In this document: in pieces, positions 44,240-56,101 of the stretch | How the letters are laid out: each line of letters starts with the position of its first letter | How positions within the stretch are numbered: position 1 is the first letter of the stretch | DNA from: Rhizopus sp. PT2906 | Lineage: Eukaryota; Mucoromycota; Mucoromycetes; Mucorales; Rhizopodaceae | Assembly (NCBI GenBank): GCA_025529335.1 | Contig: JAMYHX010000097.1 | Coordinates: 1-64,000, forward strand | DNA length: 64,000 nucleotides | Direction of reading: 5' to 3' | Notes under the pieces: generated by a model | What the model saw: only the letters and a program-made list of their open reading frames with translations | Databases searched by the model: none | Told to the model about the DNA's origin: nothing | Position numbers and translations under genes: made by a program

Positions 44240-46074
44240 ATGAAAACATTCACAGTAGAGGAAGTCGCTAAACATAACAAGGCCGATGACATTTGGATCA
44301 TTATTGATGGAAAAGTATTTGATTTGACAAAGTTTATCAATGATCATCCTGGTGGAAAGAAGGTATTGCTGAAGAAAGCAGGCAAAGATGCGTCAAAGGA
44401 ATTCAAGACATTTCATAACGAAGCTATCATGCAACGTCTTGGTCTTCCAATGCAAATAGGTGTCATTGGCACTGCAGAGACAGCTAAACCTGAAGCAACC
44501 GCTCCTGCTGCTGTGGAACCTCAACCTGCCCCTGTCACAACAAATGTCACTAAGACAACAGACATCCGTCAACTTGTCAGTAATGATCAAGCCCGATTTG
44601 GTGAAGGTATCCCTTATGGTGACCCAACCTGGTACCAAGATTGGAATAGGTAAAACATCTCTATTTATGCAATTCTTAAAAATACTCAGCTTCCTCTTTG
44701 TTTTTTTTTTTTCTTTAGCCCATACTACAAGGATTCTCATATCAAGCTTCGAAAGGAAATCCGTGCTTTTGTTGACAAAGAAATCATGCCTTATTGTCAC
44801 GAATGGAGTGAGGCCAAGGCAGTTCCCCATGCAGTCGTGAAGCGTGCTGCCGAACTGGGTATCTTGAATATTGCATCGGGTGCTTCTAAGAAGCCTGGAA
44901 ACGCAAAGTACATGAAATACCCTCTTCCTGCCGGCCTCACAATTGAAGAATTCGACATCTTTCATGAATTTGTATGTATTGATGAAATTGCTCGTTGCGG
45001 CTCAGGCGGCTTCATTTGGGCTCTTATGGGTGGTTTGGGCATTGGCTTACCTCCAGTTCTCAACTTTGGCTCTGAAGAATTAAAGGCAAAGGTAGTCCCT
45101 GGATGTCTTTCTGGTGAAAAGTTTATTGCTTTGGCCGTGACTGAGCCTTCAGCTGGATCCGACGTTGCCAACCTTAAGACAACGGCTAAAGATATGGGTG
45201 ATCACTATCTCTTGAACGGTGAAAAGAAATGGATCACACAAGGTGGATATGCTGATTATTACACCGTTGCTTGCCGTACTGGTGGTCCTGGCATGGGCGG
45301 TGTCTCACTACTCTTGGTTGAACGAACAATGCCTGGCGTTAATGCTAGATTCATGGACTGCCAAGGCATGTGGGGATCAGGCACTTCCTATATTACTTTT
45401 GAAGATGTACGTAATACGTTTGCAGTAGAGGTTAAGCAGCATCTAATGACTGTTATTCATAGGTTAAAGTTCCCAAGAGCCATATTATCGGCAAGGTGAA
45501 CCATGGATTCAGATATATCATGCACAACTTTAATCATGAACGTTTGGGCATTGTCATGCAAGCCAACCGTCTTGCTCGTGTCTGTATTGAAGAAGCACTC
45601 AAGGTATATATATTAAACTTTTTCCAGGAATAGTTTTCAATTCGACTAAAACTAAATGAATCTTAGTACTCCTTAAAACGTAAAACATTCGGTCAACGCT
45701 TAATCGAACATGCCGTTATCCGTAATAAGCTTGGTCACATGATTCGTCAATGTGAAGCAACACACGCTTGGTTAGAAAGTGTTCTTTACCAAGTCCAGAC
45801 CTTGCCTGAAAATGTTACCCCTAATCTTTTGGCTGGACCTATCGCTTTACTTAAGGCTCAGAGTACACAGACCTTTGAATTCTGTGCCCGTGAAGCTTCT
45901 CAGATCTTTGGTGGTTTGGCATACACTCGGGGAGGTCAAGGTGAAAAGATTGAAAGATTATACCGTGAAGTGCGTGCGTATGCTATTCCTGGTGGTTCCG
46001 AAGAGATCATGTTAGATTTAGGTGTTAGACAGGCCTTAAGTAAGGCCATAGCTGCTTCAAAGCCCAAGTTATAA
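44240..46074 (+). CDS. Cytochrome b5-acyl-CoA dehydrogenase fusion
   Basis: Four exons. Residues 1-80 are a cytochrome b5 domain with the haem-binding HPGG (FINDHPGGKKVLLKKAGKDA) and a second His (FHNEAIMQ). A Pro/Ala linker leads to a full acyl-CoA dehydrogenase: N-terminal helices, AVTEPSAGSDVANLKTTAKD for FAD/substrate binding, KKWITQGGYADYYTVACRT, MHNFNHERLGIVMQANR, and YREVRAYAIPGGSEEIMLDL near the catalytic region. Such b5 fusions are known in fungi; b5 may pass electrons from the flavin to another acceptor. The C-terminus is KPKL, whose last three residues PKL fit a loose peroxisomal PTS1. No mitochondrial presequence is seen. Peroxisomal beta-oxidation is therefore a likely site, by inference. 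Confidence 0.92.
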
Positions 46075-46388
46075 TAAAGATACATATGCGCTTAACTTAT
46101 TACATTTATTTATAAAGTAACAAACAAGTCTCTTATGAAGCAAATCATAGACAATAAACCATTTTATCTTTTTTTGTATTTACAATGATTATTGATCTGT
46201 ATTTGTGTGTTCTTTTTCACTGGAAATACTTAACATTTTCTATAGGTTGGTTAAGATAGTGCATAGTCTTTTACGTGAAAGTTATGGAAATCACTTAACT
46301 ATTTACATAATCATCACAATATCATATTGTACAACACACAAAGATTTTTTATTACTGCCAAGGCAAAGCTTATGCCCTTGGCACAGAT

Positions 46389-47646
46389 TTAGTGTTTTAC
46401 TACAGCTTCTTCGTTGTGATCAAATACAACCTCTCGTTCTTCTTGTCGTGCTTGATTAAGCCCAGACAGTCCTCCGAGGACCACTCTTCGAGAGATACCT
46501 TTTGCATCAAAGTAAACCAATAAGTCTGCCACATGAGATACAGTGCCTACTGTCTTCTCGGCAACATATCCCGCGTCGTCACCGTACTTCTTACGAACGA
46601 TCTGAACGATTCCCTCACGAGAAGAGTCCAAGACGACGGAGGCAGCAGCAGCTACACCGCCTATAAGAGTAGCAGTGGCCTTTAAGGCTGACCAACCAAA
46701 GTGAGCATGAGCCGTTTTGGGCTCGATTGTGCGTAGACCAGACGCTGCCACATCGAGTGCTTTATTCATCACGTCAGAGGCTATACTTGTAACTGTATGT
46801 GTTGTGTTATAGACCATGTCGACAATGTCTTTATCTTGTTCAGAAAGTTTAAAGCAAGTTGCATTAGGCTCGATTTTTTCTTCGATAAAACGGCTTCCAC
46901 TATATTCAATCATCATTTATATAATGTGTTTTTATGACTAATGTAATGGTTACCTGGAGATACTCTTTGCCAGTGTTTGACCTGTAAATAATAAAGCATT
47001 GGCAATCCAATCAGATCCAGTCATGATCACATCTCCTGATTGATATAAAAACTTGACTTTTTCCTAACGGTCTCAATAAGATATTATGGTTTACCCCATT
47101 CCCTATATGATTTTATACCTGTGAATCTACATAAACAGGTACTTTCTCTTTTGATTCAATAAAATCCTCTTGTTCCAAGTCAATTGTCACATTATTCGTT
47201 ACGACTTTAGTCACTTTACAAGATACAGGATCCACTAATGCCAACGTATTCTTGATACTATGCCTGTTTTCATACTTTATGAAAAAGGTCAAGATATCTT
47301 GTAGTTCATCTAATTGATCTAAGTTGCTATCCATTTTATAAGAGTCTTATGCAGCTTATAATCATCTTACTTACCAACACTTTATTTTCCAAAGACCTCC
47401 TTCGACTAAGGGTATCATGATCTCATCTTCATTCAACCATGCTTTCGAGTTGGATGCTAATATAATCTTGTGTTTGTTATTAAATAAAAGCACAAGCAAT
47501 TTTTGTAAAGAGTGTATCATTATCTGCAATGTGCCTTGACCCAAATCCCCGTCATAGAGCGTTGACAGAGATATATTATCCATTTCATGGATCAATGTCA
47601 GTTGAGAAATATCAATATCTACTGGAGTTTTTGGTAAAATAGTCAT
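46389..47646 (-). CDS. Senescence/spartin-domain protein
   Basis: Four exons from MTILPKTPVDIDISQLTLIH at 47646. The first intron runs from GTAAGT to an AG before CAACTTAG, giving KCCNLDQLDEL. The later exons read KVKFLYQSGDVIMTGSDWIA, NALLFTGQTLAKSISSGSRF and a C-terminal helical region with GWSALKATATLIGGVAAAAS. This TGSDWIA...GxxLAKxI pattern followed by Gly/Ala-rich helices is that of the plant senescence domain shared with spartin, a protein of lipid droplets and endosomes. N-terminal half: beta-rich, as in the family. Its stop is 315 bp from the convergent dehydrogenase gene. Confidence 0.72.
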
Positions 47647-47723
47647 AGATAATAAAGTAAAGAAAAGAAAAGATAAAAAAATAAAAGGGTTTAGCTGTTC
47701 TTTTTTATTCTAAAAAAGGCAAT

Positions 47724-50700
47724 CTATACTTGGCACTGACATGAGCAATTGCTTACAGGACAAGTCGAATGCTTTTGAAACCACTCAAACATGTGAATAG
47801 CATGTCCACCATGTCTACATGTTTGACACCAGGTAAACCAGAGATCGAATCCTGCAGGGTCAACTATATAAATTATTAAGTAAAGCAGGCATCATTTTAT
47901 ATATAGTATCTTACTGTTATGTGTATCATTAGTCATAATAGTTTGTCTTAGCTGGTCCACAGGTGTACCCATATGTAAAAGACAAAGAGCACATCGAGGC
48001 AATGGTTTCCTACAGCTTGGACAGACCGTACTCTAGTGTATCGGTTAGAGCGAATGTCATCTAGGTATATGCATTACCTTTTGCTTACTACTGGCTCTTC
48101 CACCAGGATTACTTGTTTGCACATTCATTCTCTTTCCTTCTCTATTTCTTGCATTTTGTATCACAAGACTGTGCCCCAAAGATTGTGCACAGTGGTTGCA
48201 GCGAACGTAAACTTGTGGTGGTGCAATTTCACTTGAATTCATGCGCTTCCCTCTCTGTATATCAAATGTTGCTCTTTCATGCCATAATTGCCATCGGTCC
48301 ATGAGAGAACGATAACTAAAAGGATATGAGTCATCAAGACGAAATGTTGTTTTCTCTTACTTTTCTACCCAATCTTCTACTCTATGGTCCTTGAACCGTT
48401 TGGGTACAATAAAACTCATGACAAGACTAGCTGTTTGGACATCACCATATTTATCAAGTGCTTTCTCTAATATATCAATTCCTTTCAATGTCAGTCCAGT
48501 GACGACAATTCCTTCTACATCGCCATTCTCAATAGCTTTATCTACGGTTCTATTCAAATAATCCGTCATCTGTATAAAACAAACACATGTTATTATTCAC
48601 AACGTCTTTTTGCTCTTTTAACAAACCTGATCATCGTCCAATATCCTCAACGCAATAGCCATTCTTTCTCTTAAAGGTAGCCCAGGTTCATCCAATACCC
48701 GAAACCAGTCATCAGAGGCGATATAAGCAAATATAGCTTTTAAATAGGGACGATCGACCATATCAGCACAAAGAGATTCACATATACTCTTCCAAGTGTC
48801 TGTCGTAGTTCCTGATTGATAACTAGCCAGAATAGCAGACATCAATTTTTGCTGCTGATCTATGAGTCGTTTAATATCATGTACAATAAAAAGTGTGTTG
48901 TTTTTACCATCTTTGCCTCTTGAGCTATTTAATGCTTCGATAGCTCTATCCAATTTATCATGAAACAGTGCCAATGCAGCAGCCTTGTCATACTCTCCCT
49001 TTAGTTCAAGACTAGATCATATATTAGATCTCTTTCTTTCTAAATATTCAACACACTTACGATCTCAGTTCAACCTCAAACTCATCATTATTAAGTGCTA
49101 ATCCGCAAGCAATAAGTGCAATATTTCGTTGTAAAACCCTAGCTGTCTCTACCATTGGCATATCACCACCACCAAACAAATCCTTGACACTTTGTGTGGA
49201 AGGCTCTCTGGATAATCTAGGCGATGACAGACGAGGAGTGGCGACAGGTGATGACGACTTTTGACGGCTGTGAGATCCCATCCAGATACCATAAACACCA
49301 TGAAAGCTATAGTCAATATTACCAACTTTTGATAGCTTTGGGGCAATTTGATCTGCAATCTTCATCCACGTCCAAAGCTCTCGTAACGAGCGATCATGTT
49401 TTATGATCTTTAGATTTTTTTCACACTATGGTCATTTAGTATCTTTCTTTTTTAAGGTAATATATAGCTTACATCCATGGAATATCCCTCCAGTAACCGC
49501 TTTCTCATAATGACAGATATGTCTCTTTCCAGCTCTTCTGCTAATAGATAATTTGCACTTTGTTGAATTGATTGACTCATGTCGATGGGTTGATGCGTTC
49601 TAGACAAGGTTTAATATAAAAAGTAAAACAAGAGTAAGCCCTTTACCTGTTCTCCTTGTCTAAACTAAGCTGAGCCATTTTTTCATCCAAAATAGACGTA
49701 GGTTGACAGGTTAGTAATCCCTTTCTTCCTGCCATGATAACACCACCCGTCGGCTGCCAAGCCATTTGACTGGTTTCTTCTACCTTCACAGCCTCAAAAC
49801 TACCATCTGTGTGAACACCGAGTAACTGTGGAGGCGTTCCTTTACCCATCTTGGGAATAAACGTGAACGATGCAAATGGTCTTGTACTGGATCTCGTCTT
49901 CCTACTCTTCCAAAGGACAGGTATTCCCAAATCTTCATCACCTCGCTTTTGTTTGACAGACGTGTTATTTACAGCAGATTGTAATGAACACGTTTCCTGA
50001 ATATCCCAGAGATGCATCTGTTGTGCATCTTTGCTCAAGGACGCTAAAAGGCCGCGTTGAGCAGGTGAAAAGACAATCTTGGATATGTTGTTCTTCGTTT
50101 CTGGATTGAGTGTCAATACGGCATCAGTATGCTTACGGGTATCCCAAATCTTGATGACGCCTTCTTCTGTGTAAGAAGCGATACGATAAGGGTTGAAAGG
50201 GTCAATGGTCGTTCCATAGACAGCCTTTGTTGAGAACTGGAGAGAATTGGTGTCTGATCGAATATCGTACACTCGAAGATATTTATTAGCCATACCAGCG
50301 ATCAAGATAGGAGCACTAGCATGTTCAGACCAAGCGCATGAAGAAATCACTTCAGATGAACCATATTGTCGAATAGGTCCTGCTTCCCTAGACCTATATA
50401 CAAATTGTTAAATAATGATCAACGCTGCCTATTATTGTTATATTACGTAGGTGCACTGACTGACAAGTCGTTATATCTTGATCTATCTATGGTAATAATA
50501 CATCAGCTTTTTTTTTTTGGTTAGCAGTAAAACAAATGCCTAAATACCTTCATGAATATCTATAGATCGTGTCGATCTTGGAGCATCTCTGAATGTTGTT
50601 ATTATCGGTGTCTGAGATCCTGTTGGTGTATAACTCTCCATGGATCGAGATATGTCCCAGACAAAAAGACATGGTTCATTTCTGACCTTATCAAGACCCA

Positions 50701-51214
50701 CAGCTAACAGATGTGGATGAGTCTTTGAAAAAGAAACGACGTTACTGGTTCTAGACATCTTGACACCTAAAGAAGGATATTTGCTAGGAAGCATGCGTTG
50801 ATTGATCACACTTTCCGAGCTAGGATACTCTGTCAGAGCATGTTCTTGCATACGTACAAGGAGGGTTCGACCCGTGGTTAGACCTACAGCGACAAGGTCT
50901 GGACAGTTGGGATCAGGAGACCAGTCAGCACACTAAAGTAAAATTTTAGTATTGACTTTAATGTTTTCTGTTTAAATACCATCATGAGTGTGATTTCTGG
51001 TATGGTTGAAATATAGCGAACTCTTCCTTGTGATTCATGTGTCTATAATGGTTTCTCTTCTTTTTCAGTTTGTGAATTATGCAAAAATATGAATATTTTC
51101 TTTTAAATGCTTTACTTCGGGTATCCATTCATAAAGTTTAAGCTCTGTTCCTCCACATAGAAACTGGTTCTGTCCATGCGGTGACCAAATGAGTGATCTT
51201 GAAGCAATGACCAT
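47724..51214 (-). CDS. GATOR2/SEACAT subunit Mios (Sea4)
   Basis: At least ten short exons from ATG 51214 (MVIASRSLIWSPHGQNQFLC) to TAG 47724-47726. The N-terminal half is a WD40 propeller (VVSFSKTHPHLLAVGLDKVR; SSCAWSEHASAPILIAGMAN; PFNPYRIASYTEEGVIKIWD). A helical solenoid follows (LKGEYDKAAALALFHDKLDR). The end is a RING-like zinc domain: VRCNHCAQSL, CPSCRKPLPRCALCLLHMG, then WCQTCRHGGHAIHMFEWFQK and CPVSNCSCQCQV. This order is specific to Mios/Sea4, which with WDR24, WDR59, Seh1 and Sec13 activates TORC1 in response to amino acids at the vacuole. Divergent from the ZW10 gene. Confidence 0.9.
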
Positions 51215-51287
51215 GATTAAATAAAAGAAAGAAAAAAAAATTGAATTACAGCAACTGTCCTTTCTCTCTCTTCCTTTTTTCTAAATT
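51215..51287. promoter_or_regulatory. 73-bp shared promoter between MIOS and ZW10 genes
   Basis: Only 73 bp separate the two divergent start codons (51214 on minus, 51288 on plus). The segment has A-rich and CT-rich blocks. Both promoters and leaders must fit here or overlap the opposite gene. Confidence 0.7.
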
Positions 51288-53804
51288 ATGCCACCCATTC
51301 AACAGTTGCATGAGGCGTTCTTATCACAACTTCTTTACAAAGAACAACCAATAGATAACATACTTGACACGTCTGTTGATAAGACCACACTGACTCAAGT
51401 TCTTTCTCACTTGGATGCAAAATACACTTCACTTCAAAGCGAGCTCTATCAGTACGTTCAACAGCATCTTGACCCGTTTTCGACTTCCCATCAAGCCGTA
51501 CAAGATATTACAACTAAAAGTCGTGAGCTTTGTGCTTCTGTGGAACAAAGATATGATAGTATCTCTCAAACACACTCACAAGTGGAGTCGACACTTGATG
51601 AATACAGTCAAGCTCTTTACAATGCTCAACTTGGCAAAAGCAAGGTCAACATCTTGGAGGATATTATTCAAATTTTGGAAATATTAGAGTCTGTGCAGGA
51701 GAATACACGACAATCTCAGTTTATTAAGGCAGTAGAACAGCTACAGACCGTAAAGATGCCTACAAACTTACCCACTAGTACTGCCGATCTCATCAAACAC
51801 AAAGTAAATCAAGCAAGCAACCATATTGTCAATCAACTACATGAGACCCTACATTCCATAGTTCATTTTGAAGAAAGAACAGTCAAAGTTACAAAAGGAG
51901 ATCTAGAGTGTGTACTCACCAGTTTCAACAAATTAGGACGATTGACTGAGGAGCTTATGAGCATAAAACGAATTGTATTCAAGCACATTATCGACCCTTA
52001 TTTTGAATGTGGATGTCGGTGCACAGTAGAGAGCAAACATACTGATGAGGAGGCTATTCTGACAATCAAAAAGTTGCCTTACGAGGAAGAAGAAGGCGCC
52101 AGCTATAGGATTGATCCAGTGACTATGATTGATTGTATCAACAACATGCTGTCCTTTTTCTTTGAGCATCTATTCAATCACAAAAAGAATGAAATGACTC
52201 GACTCTTTGGACACCTGTTTCTCTCAGACCTTATGAACCTTATGTTGTCAAAAAGCGTCGTGCCTGCTGTACCATCTTCTCGACATCAACTTTCAAGCTT
52301 TGATCGTGTCATGGAATCCATTATTTCGTTTGAGCAAACGTGTCAGCAGTGTGGATTTGATCTTTTAGAGAACCCACTGAGAACATTTGCTGAAAATATT
52401 GATAGACATTACGCCAAAAAGCGAAGAGAGGTCATTCTGAAAGAAGGGAGGAAAGTTATACTTCGAAAGCTATACGATGCAGAGCCAACTCAGATTGAGT
52501 TAGAAGATGGGCAGGTGCAGGAATTTCAAATCACGCAATCTCCGCAACTATTATCTGTCTTAATTTCAGACACCTTGGCGGAAACACTTGAACTTGAGCA
52601 GCAACATCCTGTTTCAGCAACACAACTTACTGAAGGAGTACAGGACCTGCTTGATCTATATCGCGCGATTATGCCGAGCTATCATCGACCCCAGTTCCTG
52701 TCTAATCCAGCCAGTGCACTTGTATTCCGAAATGATTGCTTCTGGTTAGCTAATCAACTCAAATGGACAGCTCGACGATACCCAGCTATCAAGGATACCC
52801 TACATGAAGCGTTGAAGCGATTAGAAGAACTAGGTAAAGCCTGGCATGAACTTTGTATGATGCAATGTATGGACAAAATTCAGCGATGTCTTGACCGTTT
52901 TGATGGGTTTGTGGGGGGTGCGGAGGATACAAAAGTGCAGCAAGCGTGGGATCAGACGATGTCAGAGGTCATTCAACTTGCTCACTCATTTGCTGCCGCC
53001 ATTCGACCTGTAGTTGACATACGCGTTTTTACAGACATTCTTGGTCGCGTCATCGACAGTCTGTTGAATCGACTGATTGGAGACATTGAAGACTTGACGG
53101 ATATAGGAGCAGAAGAATCCCACGTTATAGCACGTACATTAAATAGTATTGCCCAATTGGTTGGTGTATTTGACCATCCGAAGCATGGGGAGGCCACAGA
53201 TTCTTATGTGAGCCAGCTGGTGCCTAACTGGCAAAAGTTTTGGTTGTTGAAGGATATCTTGGAAATGAGTATGCGAGAGATTATGGATGCCTTCCGACGT
53301 GGACAACTACATATGTTTGCCAAATCAGAGCTTGAACACTTGTTATGCGCCTTGTTTGCTGATACAGAATTAAGGAGAACCAATATAGAGGAGATAAAAT
53401 CTGGACAACCACCTGTGAACTTGTCTGGAATTGAAACCATTATGCACGCTGAACCAACAAAAGCACCAGTTCCAACGGTGACACCATCCGCGGCTGTATC
53501 AACAATTAATGCCCCGGCCCCGGTGCAAACCCTGATGAACAAACTGGCATATAGCCCTGATGATGACGAAGAGACAACAACAGGGTGGGATGATGACGAT
53601 GATATAGAAATACCTGAAGTGGACAATGATAAAGAAGGTTGGGATGATGATGATGAGCTTGAAATACCAGACATAGATGAGAATCTAGAGAAAAAGATGG
53701 ATGAGAAAAAGGAAAAAAGTAAACCAATAGAAGAAGACATTGATCTAACATTATCAGACAATGAAGGATGGGATGACGAAGATTTATTTAAAGACGAAAA
53801 ATAA
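51288..53804 (+). CDS. ZW10/Dsl1-family vesicle tether subunit
   Basis: Single long exon of 838 aa. The N-terminal coiled-coil region (about 1-200: SQLLYKEQPIDNILDTSVDK; TSLQSELYQYVQQHLDPFST), the central helical domain and the conserved C-terminal part (VFRNDCFWLANQLKWTARR; QLHMFAKSELEHLLCALFAD) match ZW10. In the NRZ/Dsl1 complex it tethers Golgi-derived COPI vesicles to the ER; in animals it also works at kinetochores. After about residue 745 there is an acidic tail with three repeats of the type GWDDDD (53584-53610, 53638-53660, 53766-53783). Yeast Dsl1 uses acidic Trp motifs to bind coatomer, so this tail probably does so too (inference). Single-exon structure differs from its neighbours. 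Confidence 0.9.
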   Translation: MPPIQQLHEAFLSQLLYKEQPIDNILDTSVDKTTLTQVLSHLDAKYTSLQSELYQYVQQHLDPFSTSHQAVQDITTKSRELCASVEQRYDSISQTHSQVESTLDEYSQALYNAQLGKSKVNILEDIIQILEILESVQENTRQSQFIKAVEQLQTVKMPTNLPTSTADLIKHKVNQASNHIVNQLHETLHSIVHFEERTVKVTKGDLECVLTSFNKLGRLTEELMSIKRIVFKHIIDPYFECGCRCTVESKHTDEEAILTIKKLPYEEEEGASYRIDPVTMIDCINNMLSFFFEHLFNHKKNEMTRLFGHLFLSDLMNLMLSKSVVPAVPSSRHQLSSFDRVMESIISFEQTCQQCGFDLLENPLRTFAENIDRHYAKKRREVILKEGRKVILRKLYDAEPTQIELEDGQVQEFQITQSPQLLSVLISDTLAETLELEQQHPVSATQLTEGVQDLLDLYRAIMPSYHRPQFLSNPASALVFRNDCFWLANQLKWTARRYPAIKDTLHEALKRLEELGKAWHELCMMQCMDKIQRCLDRFDGFVGGAEDTKVQQAWDQTMSEVIQLAHSFAAAIRPVVDIRVFTDILGRVIDSLLNRLIGDIEDLTDIGAEESHVIARTLNSIAQLVGVFDHPKHGEATDSYVSQLVPNWQKFWLLKDILEMSMREIMDAFRRGQLHMFAKSELEHLLCALFADTELRRTNIEEIKSGQPPVNLSGIETIMHAEPTKAPVPTVTPSAAVSTINAPAPVQTLMNKLAYSPDDDEETTTGWDDDDDIEIPEVDNDKEGWDDDDELEIPDIDENLEKKMDEKKEKSKPIEEDIDLTLSDNEGWDDEDLFKDEK

Positions 53805-53977
53805 ACAATAGTATAGGATACATAAAAGCTACATTCATACAGAAAAAAAAAGCATAATAATATACACAACTTAAGGGAATATAGTTAAAGAAAGAAGGGA
53901 GCATATATACACACACATATAATAACAATTCATATAATCACAAGCATATACAATCCATCGACAGCATAATTTCATTA

Positions 53978-54604
53978 TTATTTCTTAAGATGAATCTTTT
54001 CATGGCGTTTCATATCATATTTTCTAGCAAAGGGACGTTGGCAAATACCACAAGAGAATAATTTAGGCCTGTTTGGATCATGTGTCTGCATATGTTCAAC
54101 CATGTTGTGTCTTCGTTTTGATCTATGATGACATATCGGGCAGACATATTTTTTTTCATCGAGCGGTGTTTCTTTTCTTTGCTCTTGCTCTTCTAATATG
54201 CTACCGACAGGCGGATCAAACCACTGGTGTGACATTGACGAATTATTAGGCCATTGTTGTTGTTGGTGGTGCTGATCTTGATGTTGTGGCACATAAGTTG
54301 ACTCTTCATGAAGAGAAGGGGAATAATACAATTGAGGAGTGGATATCAAATCAGCAGAAAATGGATCATCCATTAACAATGCATTGATATCATATGGAGG
54401 CAAAACAGGTTGCAATGGTTGTTGCAGCTGCTGCTGTGGTTGCAATTGTGGTTGTGATTGCGGTTGCAATTGTGGTTGCAATTGTGGTTGTTGTGATTGC
54501 GGTTGTGATTGATTATTATGTTGTTGACAATAGAAATCTTGATTCATTGGTATTATAAATTGATCTTGGGGTAAGCAATAGAAATATGAATCATAAAACG
54601 ACAT
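53978..54604 (-). CDS. Q-rich C2H2 zinc-finger transcription factor
   Basis: About 208 aa from ATG 54604 (MSFYDSYFYC). Residues 20-70 are Gln/Pro repeats (QPQLQPQLQPQSQPQ), then an acidic/aromatic region (YDINALLMDDPFSADLIS). Two C2H2 fingers lie at the C-terminus: CPICHHRSKRRHNMVEHMQTH and CGICQRPFARKYDMKRHEKIH. A longer frame upstream to 54655 lacks an ATG and runs through a TATA-like box at 54645-54652, so I chose 54604. It probably regulates transcription in the nucleus; targets unknown. Its stop is 173 bp from the stop of ZW10. Confidence 0.8.
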   Translation of the reverse strand: MSFYDSYFYCLPQDQFIIPMNQDFYCQQHNNQSQPQSQQPQLQPQLQPQSQPQLQPQQQLQQPLQPVLPPYDINALLMDDPFSADLISTPQLYYSPSLHEESTYVPQHQDQHHQQQQWPNNSSMSHQWFDPPVGSILEEQEQRKETPLDEKKYVCPICHHRSKRRHNMVEHMQTHDPNRPKLFSCGICQRPFARKYDMKRHEKIHLKK

Positions 54605-54644
54605 TATAGAAAAATAAATAAGGAAAAGAAAAAAGAAGAGGCGA

Positions 54645-54652
54645 TATTTATA
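54645..54652 (-). promoter_or_regulatory. TATA-like box of the C2H2 gene
   Basis: TATAAATA on the minus strand, 41 bp upstream of the chosen ATG. It supports starting translation at 54604 and a very short leader. Confidence 0.45.
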
Positions 54653-54655
54653 CAA

Positions 54656-56101
54656 CAGCGCGATAATTAATAATACGATGCGATTAATTATCTAAGAAGT
54701 CGAACATTCAGGGGAGGCTTTGATTTTGTACTCGACAATGTAAAGTCTTTCTTTCAGGCATGATGATGGTTTGTTTCTATTTTTATACTCATGCTTGATT
54801 CTCTAATTCTAAAAATAATTTCTATATGCGTGTAACTATAACCAAACTCTAAGGCTTTTCATTTGCTTAGGCTTACGTAAATTTACTTATTAGCTCTTGC
54901 TATCCGCTCATATGATGTCTGGTTACCATGGATCATTCTCCTTTTATGTATAAACTTGCAGATCTTGGGTCACACAAACCATCATTTAGGGAGAGACTTC
55001 CTTGCCGGTGTCGCGGAAATCTGGAGATATCCAAATATTACACTGATAACCTAAAACACGCGATTAAAGCCGCATTTCCCCCTCAAAAACATAACTAGTA
55101 CTAAACTTATTCTAACTGATAATTCTCAAAGATTATAATTGCTACAAGAACAAAAGAAAGATAGAGAGAGAGAGAGAGAAAGGGGCTGGCGGTCTAAGCC
55201 GATTAAGGTTCATCAGTTTTACAAAGCAAGTGTTACGCTTAAATATATGATCATTGGTGGGGAAGCCATGTGGCTGACCCAGTTATTACTTTCATTAATC
55301 CATATTAAGACAAGGTATCCAAAACTGGGAGGCTTGAACATTACCTATTTTTAAGCCTAGCTGTGAACCCTGGGATACCTACCCTTTCAAACTCACTCAT
55401 TGTTCAGAGATAGGGAAGGGAAAGATCTGATGGAATGGAGTTACACTAGGGTTGTATAGTATCTATTGTGATTAATAATGAAAGAGAATCATCATTTGAC
55501 TAACAGCACAATGCCCTCTTTCTCACTCTCTCTCTCTTTTACTCCTTTTATGTATGGAGCAATAAAATATTTTATTCATGACATTGTGCAATATGAAAGA
55601 AAATGCTTGATGTTGTACGAATTATTGTTCCATATCTGATTTTTTCATGATGAGGCTTGTAGATGAGTATACCTCTTTATTAAATGTGCCAACTGTTAAA
55701 TTAGGCCCAGATGTGTGGCAGTGGCTATTAAAACAGTTCTTTGATATAATTGGTTTATGAAGAATATATCAGTGTTTATTCTTAGGGTTGATCTTGAAAT
55801 GATCCAATTGTGTAAAATGATAAAACATAATTAGTATTGAATAAGCTAGGGAAAACGAATAGAAAAATATAGAATTACCCTTTGTTAATCAATGTTACAT
55901 TATATTAGAAGTAAGGTGAAAAAAAGGAGTCCCCTTGTAAGCTTGGTCACTTTTTGGCTGTCTAACTGTCTATGTCTATAGACCACATACAGACTATATA
56001 TTTAGTGTGTGTGTATAGTTAAAGAAGAGAAAAACGTGGTATAATATTTCTTTTTGGTCACACACCTTAATTTACTGCTTTTTCTTTTTATCGAATAAAA
56101 T
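54656..56101. other. Intergenic, no gene seen
   Basis: Contains a GA microsatellite at about 55163-55180. An open frame at 55139-55354 overlaps that repeat and is not supported. Confidence 0.5.

Noticed and set aside
55139..55354. 71-codon frame starting in ERERER
   Set aside because: The charged start is simply the translation of a GA microsatellite; the rest shows no domain.
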